NCBI GenBank assembly: GCA_024742485.1
Contig: JANSYK010000002.1
Span: forward strand, 1,612,001 to 1,676,000
Direction of reading: 5' to 3'
From: Alphaproteobacteria bacterium
Lineage (GTDB): Bacteria > Pseudomonadota > Alphaproteobacteria > Rhizobiales > Rhizobiaceae
DNA length: 64,000 bases
How positions within the stretch are numbered: the stretch's first letter is position 1; every line of letters starts with the position of its first letter. The notes under the pieces were generated by a model. That model was given only the letters and a program-made list of their open reading frames with translations, had not been told where the DNA came from and did not search any database. Positions 1 through 9,496 of this stretch are shown here, in pieces. Made by a program: the position numbers and the translations under genes.

Positions 1-90
1 CTGCAGCCGGGCAGCCGGCGTTTCATTGTCAAAAACGGTTTCGACGATCTGCTTCACCAAATGCCAAATCAATTCATCTTCAGGTTGCAT
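1..90 (-). CDS. 5' end of an unidentified gene, cut by the window edge
   Basis: An ATG on the minus strand at 90-88 opens a frame that stays open for 30 codons to the left edge (MQPEDELIWHLVKQIVETVF...). AAGGA lies just upstream, closer to the ATG than is usual, and an AT-rich stretch (TATATAAAG) upstream could be its promoter. The visible residues are acidic and amphipathic and match no family I recognise. It would lie downstream of, and in the same direction as, the decarboxylase at 192-1583. It could be a chance open frame; the coding look and start context make it slightly more likely real than not. Confidence 0.45.
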   Translation of the reverse strand, partial: MQPEDELIWHLVKQIVETVFDNETPAARLQ

Positions 91-191
91 GTTCCTTAAC
101 TTCTTTATATAGAGAGGTCCAGCTCTTTTTTTGAGCCGGCGCAATTTACTGTTTTTTCAAAGACTTGCTCAAGCGGCGATTGCCGTAGCGG

Positions 192-1583
192 TTAACGCTG
201 TGGTGGAGCGATACGGCACTGTCCGAGTGCGGATGTTCGTTCCCCCGCCAGGTGCTGAATATTGTCCGCAAGATGGGCGATGGTTGTCAGGTCCGTATCC
301 TTTTCAATGGCTGATATGCGCAGCACGGTTTCGCCATGCCAGACGGTGGTGCGCACAAATGTCGAAAACTCCGCGTTGAGCCGGTCGGCGAGCATGCAGG
401 TGGCGTGGTCGCATTCATCGACGCGCAGAACGACCTGATTGAGGTCAACACGGTTGCGGATCGCCACCGTGGGGACGGCGGCCAGGCGGTTTTGCAATTC
501 GGCTGCACAGTGACAGTGCCGGCGCACGGTTTCAATGACCCCCTCACGACCGAGAGACCGGATTACCGCCCATGCCGCGAAGCCGCGCGCCCGGCGGGAG
601 AGTTCCGGGTTGAATTCGGTCGGATTGCGACCGTCGCCGGGCGCGCGGTTGAGATAGTCGGCGGTGATGTCCATAGCCCTGCGGTGAGCCGTTTCGTGCC
701 GGACAATGGAAAAGCCCGAATCATAGGGGATCTGCAACCATTTGTGTCCGTCGACGGACCAACTGTCGGCCTGATCAAGCGCCTTGGTCAGATGCGCCTT
801 TTCCGGCAGAACCCTGGCCCACAGACCGAAGGCTCCGTCCACATGGAGCCAGGCATCATGCGCCCGGCAGAGCTGGCCGAGGGCGACGAAATCGTCAAAT
901 CCGCCGGAATTGATGTGTCCGGCGGTGGCAATGACGATTTTCGGACCTCTCCGCGCTGCCATGGCGTCATACAGCCTGTCGGTTTGCATGAGCCCCTGAT
1001 CGTCAGACGGGATGCGGATGAAATTGGCCTCGCCGAAACCAAGATAACGCAGGGCGGCAAAATTGGTGGCGTGAGCATCCTCCCCCAGGAAGATGTGGAT
1101 CAGGGGCGCGGCTTGCAGGCCCTGTTGTGCGATGTCGTGGCCGGCGCGTGCCAGCACCTCACCGCGGGCGGCGGCGAGTCCGACAAATCCGGCCATTGTC
1201 GCACCGGTCACCAGCCCGACAGAGCTATTTCGCGGCAGATCCAGAAGGTCGAGAATCCAGTCGCTGACCGCTTCCTCTGCAATCGCAGCAGCGGGCGAGG
1301 TCTGGAAGATTCCGGCATTTTGACCCCAGATGGAGGTCAGCCAGTCCGCCGCGACCCCGGTGGTATCGGAACCGCCCATGACCCAGGCGAAGAAATTCGG
1401 ATTGGTGGTGGCGACCAGGCCAGGCTCGGCGGCGCTGATCAGTTCACCGATCACAGCAGCGCCGTCCAGGCCCCTTTCGGGAGTCGGAAGACAGAATGTT
1501 CGGCGCAGATCGCCAGCGGTTGCCGTTGCGTCGAGCGCGCGGGTCCGCTGGCGGAAATCGACCGCATAGTCATAGGCGGCCAC
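192..1583 (-). CDS. PLP-dependent group II amino-acid decarboxylase family protein
   Basis: The 463-aa protein has the layout of the group II PLP decarboxylases (aromatic amino-acid, glutamate and related decarboxylases): an N-terminal swapped segment, GATMAGF for phosphate binding, a HVDGAFGLW block holding the Asp that contacts the PLP ring nitrogen, and SVDGHKW with the Schiff-base lysine. Expected role is decarboxylation of an amino acid to an amine and CO2 in the cytoplasm; the substrate cannot be read from sequence. Some relatives act as aldehyde synthases instead. It is followed upstream by the cysteine synthase on the same strand with a 33-bp gap, so the two may be co-transcribed. Confidence 0.88.
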   Translation of the reverse strand: MAAYDYAVDFRQRTRALDATATAGDLRRTFCLPTPERGLDGAAVIGELISAAEPGLVATTNPNFFAWVMGGSDTTGVAADWLTSIWGQNAGIFQTSPAAAIAEEAVSDWILDLLDLPRNSSVGLVTGATMAGFVGLAAARGEVLARAGHDIAQQGLQAAPLIHIFLGEDAHATNFAALRYLGFGEANFIRIPSDDQGLMQTDRLYDAMAARRGPKIVIATAGHINSGGFDDFVALGQLCRAHDAWLHVDGAFGLWARVLPEKAHLTKALDQADSWSVDGHKWLQIPYDSGFSIVRHETAHRRAMDITADYLNRAPGDGRNPTEFNPELSRRARGFAAWAVIRSLGREGVIETVRRHCHCAAELQNRLAAVPTVAIRNRVDLNQVVLRVDECDHATCMLADRLNAEFSTFVRTTVWHGETVLRISAIEKDTDLTTIAHLADNIQHLAGERTSALGQCRIAPPQR

Positions 1584-1616
1584 CAGCGCCGGATCCGTTG
1601 GGTTTCATGACGGAAC

Positions 1617-3119
1617 TCATCGCGGGTGCAGCCATGTTGGAAGAAAACTATAGGCATCGCGATTCATGGTCGCATCGAATGCGACACCACTTTGCGCCAA
1701 CATGGTTTTCAGCGATCCGTCATTGAACGCATCGAATGTTTCAGTCGCACCGCCAACATGCTTGCCGCCGATGAAAATCTGCGGAATGGTCGGGACACCG
1801 GTCATCTGGTGCAAAACGGTGCGGATATGCCCACCGCGATTGTCTTTTTGGTAGGCAACGGAATCAAGATCGATGGATTGGAATGCGATCCCGGCTTCGG
1901 CAAACATCTTGCGCACCGACCAGCAGAATTCGCACCATTCCAGGGCAAACATGACGACGGGTTGCTCCGGATTGTCCAGCACGTCTTTTACATAGGCCTC
2001 GGCTTTGGGCTGGAGGTCATCAACCGTCGCCCTGGCCGCGGCAGCAGGTTTGGCGCTGACATCAAAGCGGTAGCCCGGCGTCGTGGCAGCAAGTGCGGTT
2101 TCCTCGGCAGACATTTCAGTAGCCACATTGTCGAAAAGAACGGTGGACATGTAGCGCTCGCCGGTATCGGGCAGCATGGCCAGGATACGCGCACCTTCGG
2201 GCGCTGTCTCGGCGATCTCGAGGGCGGCGGCAAAGGTTGCGCCGCTGGTGATTCCGCAGAAAATGCCTTCCTTCGCCGCCAGATCCCGGGCGCATTCCAG
2301 CGCGGCGTTGCCGGCAACAGGCCGATACATGTCGATCAGGCCGTCGGCGAGGACGTCATCGGCGAGTTTTGGAATGAAATCCGGCGACCAGCCCTGCATC
2401 AGATGTGGCCGGAAATTCGGATGGCTCGCCGAGATGCCGCCATCGGCGTTTCGCGGCTGTTCGATGCCGCTCGACAGCAATGGCGAATTGTCCGGTTCCA
2501 CCGCGACAATGGTCGTTTGCGGGCTGCGCGCTTTCAACACCCGGGAGACACCTTTCAACGTGCCGCCCGTACCAAAACCGGTGACCCAATAGTCAAGCGG
2601 TGCATCGGCAAAATCGTCCAGGATTTCCACCGCCGTCGTATCGGAATGCGCATCGGCGTTGGCTTCATTTTCGAATTGGCGGGTAAAGAACCAACCATGT
2701 TCTCGAGCCAGTTCCTCGGCCTTGGCGACCATGCCGCTGCCCTTTTCGGAGGCCGGGGTCAAAATAACCTTTGCTCCCAAAAAGCGCATCATCCGACGGC
2801 GCTCGACACTGAAATTTTCCGCCATTGTGATGACCAGCGGATAGCCCTTCTGGGCGCAAACCATGGCAAGACCGATGCCCGTATTGCCAGACGTGGCTTC
2901 TATAACCGTCTGGCCAGGTTTCAGGGAACCATCGCGCTCCGCCGCTTCGATGACATTGAGCGCCAGCCGGTCTTTCACCGATCCAAGCGGGTTGAAGGCT
3001 TCGATCTTGACAAACAACTCGACGTGCTTCGGTCCGAGATTGTTGATGCGGACGATCGGCGTCTGTCCGACGGTTTCCAGAATGGATTGCTTGATCCCGG
3101 TCACTGCGCTTTTCCTCAT
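1617..3119 (-). CDS. cysK: cysteine synthase fused to a C-terminal glutaredoxin-like domain
   Basis: Residues 1 to about 320 are a full O-acetylserine (thiol)-lyase: NPLGSVKDR with the PLP lysine at K49, the substrate loop TSGNTG at 76-81, GFGTGGT for phosphate binding and SGAT near the end. After a linker of about 60 residues with an Ala-rich stretch, residues from about 380 form a thioredoxin-fold domain with the dithiol WCEFC (C396, C399) and the GVPTIPQIFI cis-proline segment typical of glutaredoxins. The enzyme should make cysteine from O-acetylserine and sulfide. The attached redox domain may serve delivery of reduced sulfur, repair or redox control; that part is inference. Single CysK proteins are about 310-330 aa, so this is a genuine in-frame fusion of 500 aa. 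Confidence 0.9.
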   Translation of the reverse strand: MRKSAVTGIKQSILETVGQTPIVRINNLGPKHVELFVKIEAFNPLGSVKDRLALNVIEAAERDGSLKPGQTVIEATSGNTGIGLAMVCAQKGYPLVITMAENFSVERRRMMRFLGAKVILTPASEKGSGMVAKAEELAREHGWFFTRQFENEANADAHSDTTAVEILDDFADAPLDYWVTGFGTGGTLKGVSRVLKARSPQTTIVAVEPDNSPLLSSGIEQPRNADGGISASHPNFRPHLMQGWSPDFIPKLADDVLADGLIDMYRPVAGNAALECARDLAAKEGIFCGITSGATFAAALEIAETAPEGARILAMLPDTGERYMSTVLFDNVATEMSAEETALAATTPGYRFDVSAKPAAAARATVDDLQPKAEAYVKDVLDNPEQPVVMFALEWCEFCWSVRKMFAEAGIAFQSIDLDSVAYQKDNRGGHIRTVLHQMTGVPTIPQIFIGGKHVGGATETFDAFNDGSLKTMLAQSGVAFDATMNRDAYSFLPTWLHPR

Positions 3120-3474
3120 TCACTTGACGCGGCGGCGCTGCATGGCATGCCGCTGGCGATGGATATGAGGTCCGCAGGTTTCAGAGTGTTTTCAGCAGTC
3201 GCGAATTCCGGTTTCAATTGTTTCAGCCGCATGGACAGTTTGATTCTGTCGCGCAGAACATGTTTCTGCGACCACAGGGCCGATCAAATGACATGGTCCC
3301 GTTGCGAAACCCACCTGTCACGGCATCGAAAATTTCGCTTCGGTTATGACGAGATCAATGTGAAGAGCATCATCCGCCCGGAAACGTCCGCGTTCCCGGC
3401 AGACCATCCTGAATTGATCGACAAAACCCTGGCCCACAAGGCACGCGCCAGGATGATGTGATAACCATCATCAA
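3120..3474. other. intergenic region upstream of the cysK fusion
   Basis: 355 bases between the start of the cysK fusion (minus strand) and the stop of the next minus-strand gene. A plus-strand open frame crosses it but has no recognisable family, has arginine- and cysteine-rich composition, and continues antisense into cysK, so I treat it as non-coding. The promoter of the cysK fusion must lie here; I see no convincing consensus boxes or strong hairpin. Confidence 0.5.
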
Positions 3475-4617
3475 CTATCTTTCGATCATGTTTCCATTTC
3501 GGTCGAATAGATAAGTGCACTCCTGATGCTGCAGATCGTTCATCTGCATGTCCATCAAAAACCAGACCACCTCAATCTGATCGTCTCCGACCGATCTTAC
3601 ATATCCTTCCTGCGTGCTGACCGTAACGGGCGGGCTAAGATAGGTGCGGTCCCAAATCACACGGCCATCCTGATGAAATCGTATCAGCCAAAAGCGATTT
3701 GTGGTGCTTCCGTCTTTCCCCGTCACCCGGCTTGTACCCGATACCATGAACGAACCCTCGGGCGGCGTTGGTGTGATTGCAATGAAATTGTCGCCAATAT
3801 CGTGGCCAAGTCGCTCGAGGAGCAGGATCTCACCGGCTGTATCGAGCCTTGCAATGCCCGCGGTATCGATGAGGCCACCATTTTCCCGAACCCAGCCATT
3901 TCCGATTATCACGACAGTCCCATCCGGTTGTTCCAACGCTGCAACCGGATAGTCCAGGAAGCCGTCATTGAATTCCGTTCGCCACAATACACCGGCCGAC
4001 CCCGTGACTTTGATCGCAAATGCGCTTGAATCGTCGGACCTCTCGCTGTGAGATTGATTTCCAACCAGCAATTGCGAACCATCTGACAGAGCGAGAATGG
4101 TTTCGATAGACGCCCAATATTCCAACCCGGGACGTGGATCCTCATGCTCAATGGCGCCATCGGCGGTCAGGACAAGGACACTGTTTTCCCCCAGAGCCAT
4201 GAATCTCCCGTCAGGGAGCGGCGCTGACGCTGAAAATGGAGTTCGGTCCACAAAATCCTTTTTTGAAAGGACTGTCCCGTCCGGGCGAAAACGTGTGAGC
4301 CGGGTAAAGTTGTCCCCACTTGAACCGCCGCGCTGTATCTGCTCGGTGGACACGATACTCCCATCGGACAGGGTCAGCGAGGAATCCTGGTCTTCTTCCC
4401 GTTCCTCTTCCGCCTGCCAGTTTTCGCTGTAGTCGACAAAGACAGACGCGATGGCCCGCTCCCCGCAGATCATCGGGTCACGGACGATGGTTTGCGCCTG
4501 GGCTGGCACCACCACGGCGCACAGGAAACCCAGTCCGATGGCACCGAGAACTGCGGGGCCGGTATTGCGCGTCAGAGAGTGAATAAAACGCAGTTTCAAT
4601 ATTGCCGCACCGATCAT
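3475..4617 (-). CDS. exported beta-propeller-like protein of unknown function
   Basis: 380 aa with an N-terminal signal peptide (hydrophobic stretch ending VVPAQAQ, residues about 20-42), so periplasmic or outer-membrane associated. The mature part consists of repeated strand pairs with recurring DGS/DGT turns (LSDGSIVSTE, RPDGTVLSKK, LPDGRFMALG, TADGAIEHED, QPDGTVVIIG, HQDGRVIWDR), the pattern of delta-60/beta-propeller repeat proteins. No catalytic motif is visible. Its ATG overlaps the stop of the upstream 1568-aa gene by four bases (ATGA), so the two are translationally coupled and probably act together at the cell envelope. Function is not known. Confidence 0.75.
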   Translation of the reverse strand: MIGAAILKLRFIHSLTRNTGPAVLGAIGLGFLCAVVVPAQAQTIVRDPMICGERAIASVFVDYSENWQAEEEREEDQDSSLTLSDGSIVSTEQIQRGGSSGDNFTRLTRFRPDGTVLSKKDFVDRTPFSASAPLPDGRFMALGENSVLVLTADGAIEHEDPRPGLEYWASIETILALSDGSQLLVGNQSHSERSDDSSAFAIKVTGSAGVLWRTEFNDGFLDYPVAALEQPDGTVVIIGNGWVRENGGLIDTAGIARLDTAGEILLLERLGHDIGDNFIAITPTPPEGSFMVSGTSRVTGKDGSTTNRFWLIRFHQDGRVIWDRTYLSPPVTVSTQEGYVRSVGDDQIEVVWFLMDMQMNDLQHQECTYLFDRNGNMIER

Positions 4618-7600
4618 AGCTTCACATCACTTTGATCGTCCGCAGGGGCATCGCCAGCAGTCCCGACGCCTTCCTTGATCATGGCTTCACTTTGATAGAA
4701 ATGCGTCTGATAGAGGCTCTTGTCGTAGATTCTCTGGTAAAGGCGATCCCACTCATCATTGTTTCTGGTGTCAAACATTGCCATGACGCCGACCGAACAG
4801 TCCTTGCCGAATTCAACACTGCGTTTTTCATCGTTGTCGGGCACCGGAATGCCGTAAAATCCGAGTTTGCGCATGTCCCAGTCGGTGCTTTTGCCATTGG
4901 CGTCACGCCAGATGTCTCTGTTGGAATAGGGAATATTGACCAATGAGCAACTGATGTCCGTTTCGCCCCATCTTATAGCACCGTTGGATTGATCGTCGGC
5001 GCGGCCATACTTCTTGACGAGGCTCTGATAGAGCGATGCCGGCTTGACGGCTCCTTTCTTCAGGCTCGACATGCGCGTAATGCTGATGACGACATCCGTG
5101 GCTGACGGCGCTTCGTCAAACAGCACAATCCGCTCTCCGCCATCCGCCGATTCATAGAGCCGTCCGGATGAGAAGGGGAACAGGTCGCCGAAGGCCGATG
5201 AGCTGGACCAATCCCGATTGGCATACAGAACCGTACCGACATCCATGTGTTCGCGGATGATCCGGTCGGCATCGTCGAATGTCATGCCGATCTGCAAGCC
5301 GATGATGTCAGGTCCATATGGCTCTTTTGGCGCCGCAATCGAGACCGGTTCGACGGGTTCGATCAACGCGCGATCCGGACGGGCCGAATGGGGTTGAATA
5401 TCCAGCGTGTGATGGATTTCACCGGTGCGGCTGTCATAGACTTCCGCCGAGATCACATTCAAACGGAACAAGTTGGCTGGTCCGGTGGTGTACTTTGAAG
5501 TCGACCATTCGCTGCGGTCTCTTTCACTGATCAGGTTCTGTGACAACAGGAAAGCGTCCACATCCTCAACAGCCTGACGAAAATGGGGCGTGGGAACCGA
5601 CGTCAGTTGCTCCACGGATTCAATCTCCACAATCAATCGAGTATAGAACGAACCGCGATTGAGCAGTTTGTCCATCTTTGCAGCTGTTGCTTCGCTGATT
5701 TCGACACTGCTGTCGAATGCAAAAACATCGTCCAGAACGTGGTTTCCGGAGGACAAGGCATCGCCAACCAGCTCATCATGCATTCCCTCGCAATAGGCAT
5801 CACGCCAATCCGAGCGGGTACGGCATGCGGCACGAATGCCGACCGTCCCGGCCGGGGAGTATCGCTGGCGGATCTCGTAGGCGCCATGGTTCGAATTTCT
5901 GTTCTTGGCCTCGAGCAGGTCAGGGCCTCCGAAATGGGAGATGCCTCCCATGTGCTTTGCGGCCGCATCAAGATAGGCGCAGGCATTGGTCAGCATTTGC
6001 AACTGATGTTCGCGTGTCTGCACCTTGCCCTGGGCAAGCTGAATGCGGTAGCCGCAGGAGTTTACGACATTCTGAACCATGCCCGGATCAACGCCGGGTT
6101 GGCCAATGCGGTAACGTCCGGGCGAACGAAGCAGGAATGCCATCTTGTCCAGAACGAAGCGCCGTGGAAGTGTTTTTGAGCGCTTGCCGACCCATTCGCG
6201 ATATCGCGCGGTCAGGGATTCGAGATCTGCCGAAGGTTTGGCTTGTCCAAATTCGAAGAACCGTCCGCCCTCTGGTCGCTGATCCACGCCCTGAAATTTT
6301 TGTTCGTAGTGCCAGCGGGCAAGCAGCATGCGGCGATAATCGTCAGTGCCCAAACCGTCTGCCAGTTCCCGCACGAGGATCAGGTCGGTCACTTCTGCAT
6401 TCAGCGTGACCGGTGCGGTATTGGCGGGTACCACATCAATTCCGGCGTAACTGCTCACTTCTGTTGGTCCCGCGAGTGGGATTTCGATGGTTCTTCCCTG
6501 ATCCAAAAAAACCGCCTTGACCGGTTTGGCGTCAAAAACGACGACCTTTGTGGTCCGACTATGGCGTGGTTTGATGTCGGTCGCCTCTCGCGGAGTGCTG
6601 AGTTCCATGACAACATGACCATGCATCATGTTTTCAGGGAAATGATCCGGGAAAGGCGCCGCAACCTGATAGGCATCCGCATGACCCTCTGTCACAATAT
6701 TGCCAGCGACAGTGAGGGGAGGGATGTCAGCGATGTCTTTTTTGGCGATCGACAGATAGACTTCGACAAATTCATCGCCAGCTCCGGTCGGCAGCGAGCC
6801 GATCTGGTAGCTGATCGACGCATCACCGTCCTTGCCGTGGGTCACGGCGCCATTGGTGCGAAAGTACTGGCTGAACGCCCGGTCACCGGTGCTAGCCGCC
6901 AGAACATTTTCAATGAATTCGATCGGCTTGCTCGGATAGAGTTCATTTGCAGACCGTACGCTGATCCCGGTCGGAAAGACGACCGTGCCGCTGACACCTG
7001 CGCGGGCCTGCCCATTCAGAATGGATAGAAACTGCTGCCGATCCTGAGACGTGGGCTTGCGTTCGCCACTCTTGATTTCAGGCCGGATTGCTTCCTTCAG
7101 GGTTCCATCGGGCAGGGCATGAAGTGCCGCTCCGGCATTCTCAATCGCGACGCGCCGCTCGAAAAGCCAGTCAACGAAGCGCGAGTTTTCGGTAATCTTC
7201 GGAAAATCATTGGCCAAGGCCGCCACCAGATATTCCTGGCCAAATAACGTCACCGGCTTGCCGGCTGCCTTTGTCTCGATGGTGGCCAATTGCTCGGCCG
7301 ACACTTTTTGAACCGGTTGGCTATAAACAACCGTTTGGCCGATTGCGTCCAGCCAGAACTCGAAGCGGTCGATCTCCAGATGCGCAAGCAATTCCGATGA
7401 TGATCCGGCCCCGACCGTTCCTGACATCTTTGTCAGACCGCCAAATACGGCGAGGAAGATAGAACGGTGATCATCGCCCCGGTGTTCAGCCAGTCGCTCG
7501 ACAAATGCCTTCGCATCGGTGGGTGCCATTGGCAGCAACAGTGGCATTTCCTCGACATCGCTGACGACACGAACCTTTGGTCTGATGGTCGGCATGCTCT

Positions 7601-9320
7601 CGTAAATGGCCTTGATGATGTTCGTTGTAGCTGGACTGGTGACAGGAGAACCCCCGGCACCCAAAACGGTGTTGATACCGAAGCCCTGCTTTTCGAAATC
7701 ATATTCACCGAGATACAATTCATAGATTTGCACTGTCTTCAGGGGCAGCTGTGAACGTGACTTGGCAATTGTGTCCTCAAGGGCACCTTTCAGGGCTGAC
7801 TCGAAACTCGGCAGCGTGAACTCGTCGAGAACCTTGTGAATTACTTGATTTGCACTCCCGGCGATGCCGCGGTTGCGCTCCCGCAGAGCAATGGAGAGAC
7901 GCTTTTGGTAGTCTGCGGCGTCCAGGTTCCGCTGTGCCGTCGCGACGGACTCCCGGTCGTCGTAAAACAAAGGCGCACTCAGACCCGTATCGCGTTGCAG
8001 GCTGGTCTTGCTTTCATCGGATAGCATGGAATGCGCAAAGACGAGATTGCCGGCAAGCGAATGTTCCAGCATCGACGGGACAGCCGTGGGAACCTGATTG
8101 CGCATCCAGTCAACCCAGGCCCAGAAATGCGCCTGCATGGAGACCGGTGCGGCATAAGGTTGTTCGTAAATGACGACATGATCCCTGATTGTTGCAAACT
8201 GATGGTCGGGGAATGGTGTCTCGAAACTCTGATTGGCAACCAGATCCACTGAGACCGGTTCGGCTTGTGAACTCGCGACAGCGACTGGGTCATCGGTGCC
8301 TGTTGACCGTGCGCTATCGGTAGTGTCTCCTGCCGATGGCTCTTGAACACCGCTGCTCGCCCGTTTGGCCTGCGCAAGCGCTCGCAGAACACTAAACTGC
8401 TCGTCGGTCAGATCATCGCTCGGCGTTAGACCATAGGCACTCTGAAAGGCGGCAATTGCGGCGGCTCGTTCGTCATGGTTGAAAGGGCCGTCTGGAACCT
8501 TGAATCCGAGAACGTTCAGACTGGCAATAATTTCCTTCCGACGGGTGCGCTGGCGGGTCAGTTCTTCTTCATAACCTTCCGCCTTGGCGGTGGGCGTAAA
8601 GTCTGTCGCCGCTTTGAGTTCAGCAACATCACGATTCGACAACCGGCCTGTTGCGCGTCGTCCCACGCCTCTTTGAAACGCCTTGATGGCCTCCCGGGTC
8701 AACGGACCGGATTCGCCGTCCAATTCCCCCCTGTAGTAGCCGAGTGCCGAAAGGCGTTCCTGAATATCAAGGAGACCGGGATCAGATTTACTATTGTCGA
8801 TCCCGGCAACAACCGACGAGGAAGCGATGGTGACATCGTTGAACGCCAATTGCCTGGCTCTTGACAGGAAGAAGCCGTTACCTTCTGCATTGGTGCATTC
8901 AAATCCGCGTTTGTAGGAGGAGCAACGGATAGCGCCGAACCCAGTCGCGGTGTCATATTGTATGATCGTTGCAGAGCCGCCACGCGATCGCGGGTTGGCG
9001 CACACCATCGAAACCGGACCGCGCTCGGCAAGGGCAAACACATGACCCCATCCCGCGGCGCAAGTGCGTGGTTTGGACACAGCGGGTGCACCGCGCTTCT
9101 TGAATATTGTGCACTCGACAATATTCGTGCCGCGATCGACTGCCGCAACGCACTGAATATTCTGCGAAGGTGATTGGAACCGTTGTTCTGCAGAGCCGGG
9201 TGTTGCGGCTCCGGCCAGCAAGGGGATTGCCATCATTGCACTGGCAAACGCACGCGTTATCGTTTTTGTCCTGGTTGCGGTGCGCCCACCAATTGCATTC
9301 AAAAATTCGATTCCAGTCAT
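4614..9320 (-). CDS. giant exported protein with DUF6636-like and peptidoglycan-binding domains
   Basis: The frame is open up to 9542, but I choose the ATG at 9320 because the upstream part is AT-rich, overlaps the divergent gene, and residues after 9320 (MTGIEFLN...) give a good signal peptide ending in TPGSAEQ. That leaves 1568 aa. First comes a cysteine-rich domain of about 100 residues (IQCVAAV, VECTIF, GFGAIRCSS, RGFECTN) resembling DUF6636. Next is a PG_binding_1 repeat (IQERLSALGYYRGELDG ... AIKAFQR) and a second, weaker one (ASLNVLGFKVPDGPFNHDE ... AIAAFQS). About 1000 residues follow without a domain I know, and the C-terminus begins with GLQIGMTFDDADRII, a motif seen in small exported repeat domains. 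It is likely anchored to the cell wall. First gene of a two-gene operon. Confidence 0.75.
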   Translation of the reverse strand: MTGIEFLNAIGGRTATRTKTITRAFASAMMAIPLLAGAATPGSAEQRFQSPSQNIQCVAAVDRGTNIVECTIFKKRGAPAVSKPRTCAAGWGHVFALAERGPVSMVCANPRSRGGSATIIQYDTATGFGAIRCSSYKRGFECTNAEGNGFFLSRARQLAFNDVTIASSSVVAGIDNSKSDPGLLDIQERLSALGYYRGELDGESGPLTREAIKAFQRGVGRRATGRLSNRDVAELKAATDFTPTAKAEGYEEELTRQRTRRKEIIASLNVLGFKVPDGPFNHDERAAAIAAFQSAYGLTPSDDLTDEQFSVLRALAQAKRASSGVQEPSAGDTTDSARSTGTDDPVAVASSQAEPVSVDLVANQSFETPFPDHQFATIRDHVVIYEQPYAAPVSMQAHFWAWVDWMRNQVPTAVPSMLEHSLAGNLVFAHSMLSDESKTSLQRDTGLSAPLFYDDRESVATAQRNLDAADYQKRLSIALRERNRGIAGSANQVIHKVLDEFTLPSFESALKGALEDTIAKSRSQLPLKTVQIYELYLGEYDFEKQGFGINTVLGAGGSPVTSPATTNIIKAIYESMPTIRPKVRVVSDVEEMPLLLPMAPTDAKAFVERLAEHRGDDHRSIFLAVFGGLTKMSGTVGAGSSSELLAHLEIDRFEFWLDAIGQTVVYSQPVQKVSAEQLATIETKAAGKPVTLFGQEYLVAALANDFPKITENSRFVDWLFERRVAIENAGAALHALPDGTLKEAIRPEIKSGERKPTSQDRQQFLSILNGQARAGVSGTVVFPTGISVRSANELYPSKPIEFIENVLAASTGDRAFSQYFRTNGAVTHGKDGDASISYQIGSLPTGAGDEFVEVYLSIAKKDIADIPPLTVAGNIVTEGHADAYQVAAPFPDHFPENMMHGHVVMELSTPREATDIKPRHSRTTKVVVFDAKPVKAVFLDQGRTIEIPLAGPTEVSSYAGIDVVPANTAPVTLNAEVTDLILVRELADGLGTDDYRRMLLARWHYEQKFQGVDQRPEGGRFFEFGQAKPSADLESLTARYREWVGKRSKTLPRRFVLDKMAFLLRSPGRYRIGQPGVDPGMVQNVVNSCGYRIQLAQGKVQTREHQLQMLTNACAYLDAAAKHMGGISHFGGPDLLEAKNRNSNHGAYEIRQRYSPAGTVGIRAACRTRSDWRDAYCEGMHDELVGDALSSGNHVLDDVFAFDSSVEISEATAAKMDKLLNRGSFYTRLIVEIESVEQLTSVPTPHFRQAVEDVDAFLLSQNLISERDRSEWSTSKYTTGPANLFRLNVISAEVYDSRTGEIHHTLDIQPHSARPDRALIEPVEPVSIAAPKEPYGPDIIGLQIGMTFDDADRIIREHMDVGTVLYANRDWSSSSAFGDLFPFSSGRLYESADGGERIVLFDEAPSATDVVISITRMSSLKKGAVKPASLYQSLVKKYGRADDQSNGAIRWGETDISCSLVNIPYSNRDIWRDANGKSTDWDMRKLGFYGIPVPDNDEKRSVEFGKDCSVGVMAMFDTRNNDEWDRLYQRIYDKSLYQTHFYQSEAMIKEGVGTAGDAPADDQSDVKL

Positions 9321-9496
9321 CTCAATACGCCCTGTTGATTGACCCACATGTTTAATCAGAAGTTGCATAAAGAGCATAACGGTTTGCGGGTTGGAAGTGT
9401 TCCACAGGAGATTGGTGGCCAATTGGCCGCAATTTCCAAATTTCCAATTATTAATGTTAATTATCAAATTCTTATTGGTGGTGGGGTGCAGGTGAA
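9321..9496. promoter_or_regulatory. divergent promoter region with a 12-bp perfect palindrome
   Basis: This AT-rich gap separates two divergent start codons, that of the 1568-aa exported protein and that of the YARHG-domain protein. It holds the perfect palindrome GGCCAATTGGCC at 9417-9428 and an AT-rich tract (about 9431-9478) that could carry a -10 element for the rightward gene. The palindrome is a candidate operator, possibly for the HTH-containing product of the rightward gene; this is inference. Confidence 0.4.

Noticed and set aside
1626-3461. Plus-strand open frame (611 codons) opposite the cysK fusion
   Set aside because: The minus-strand enzyme is complete; the antisense frame is a by-product of codon usage.
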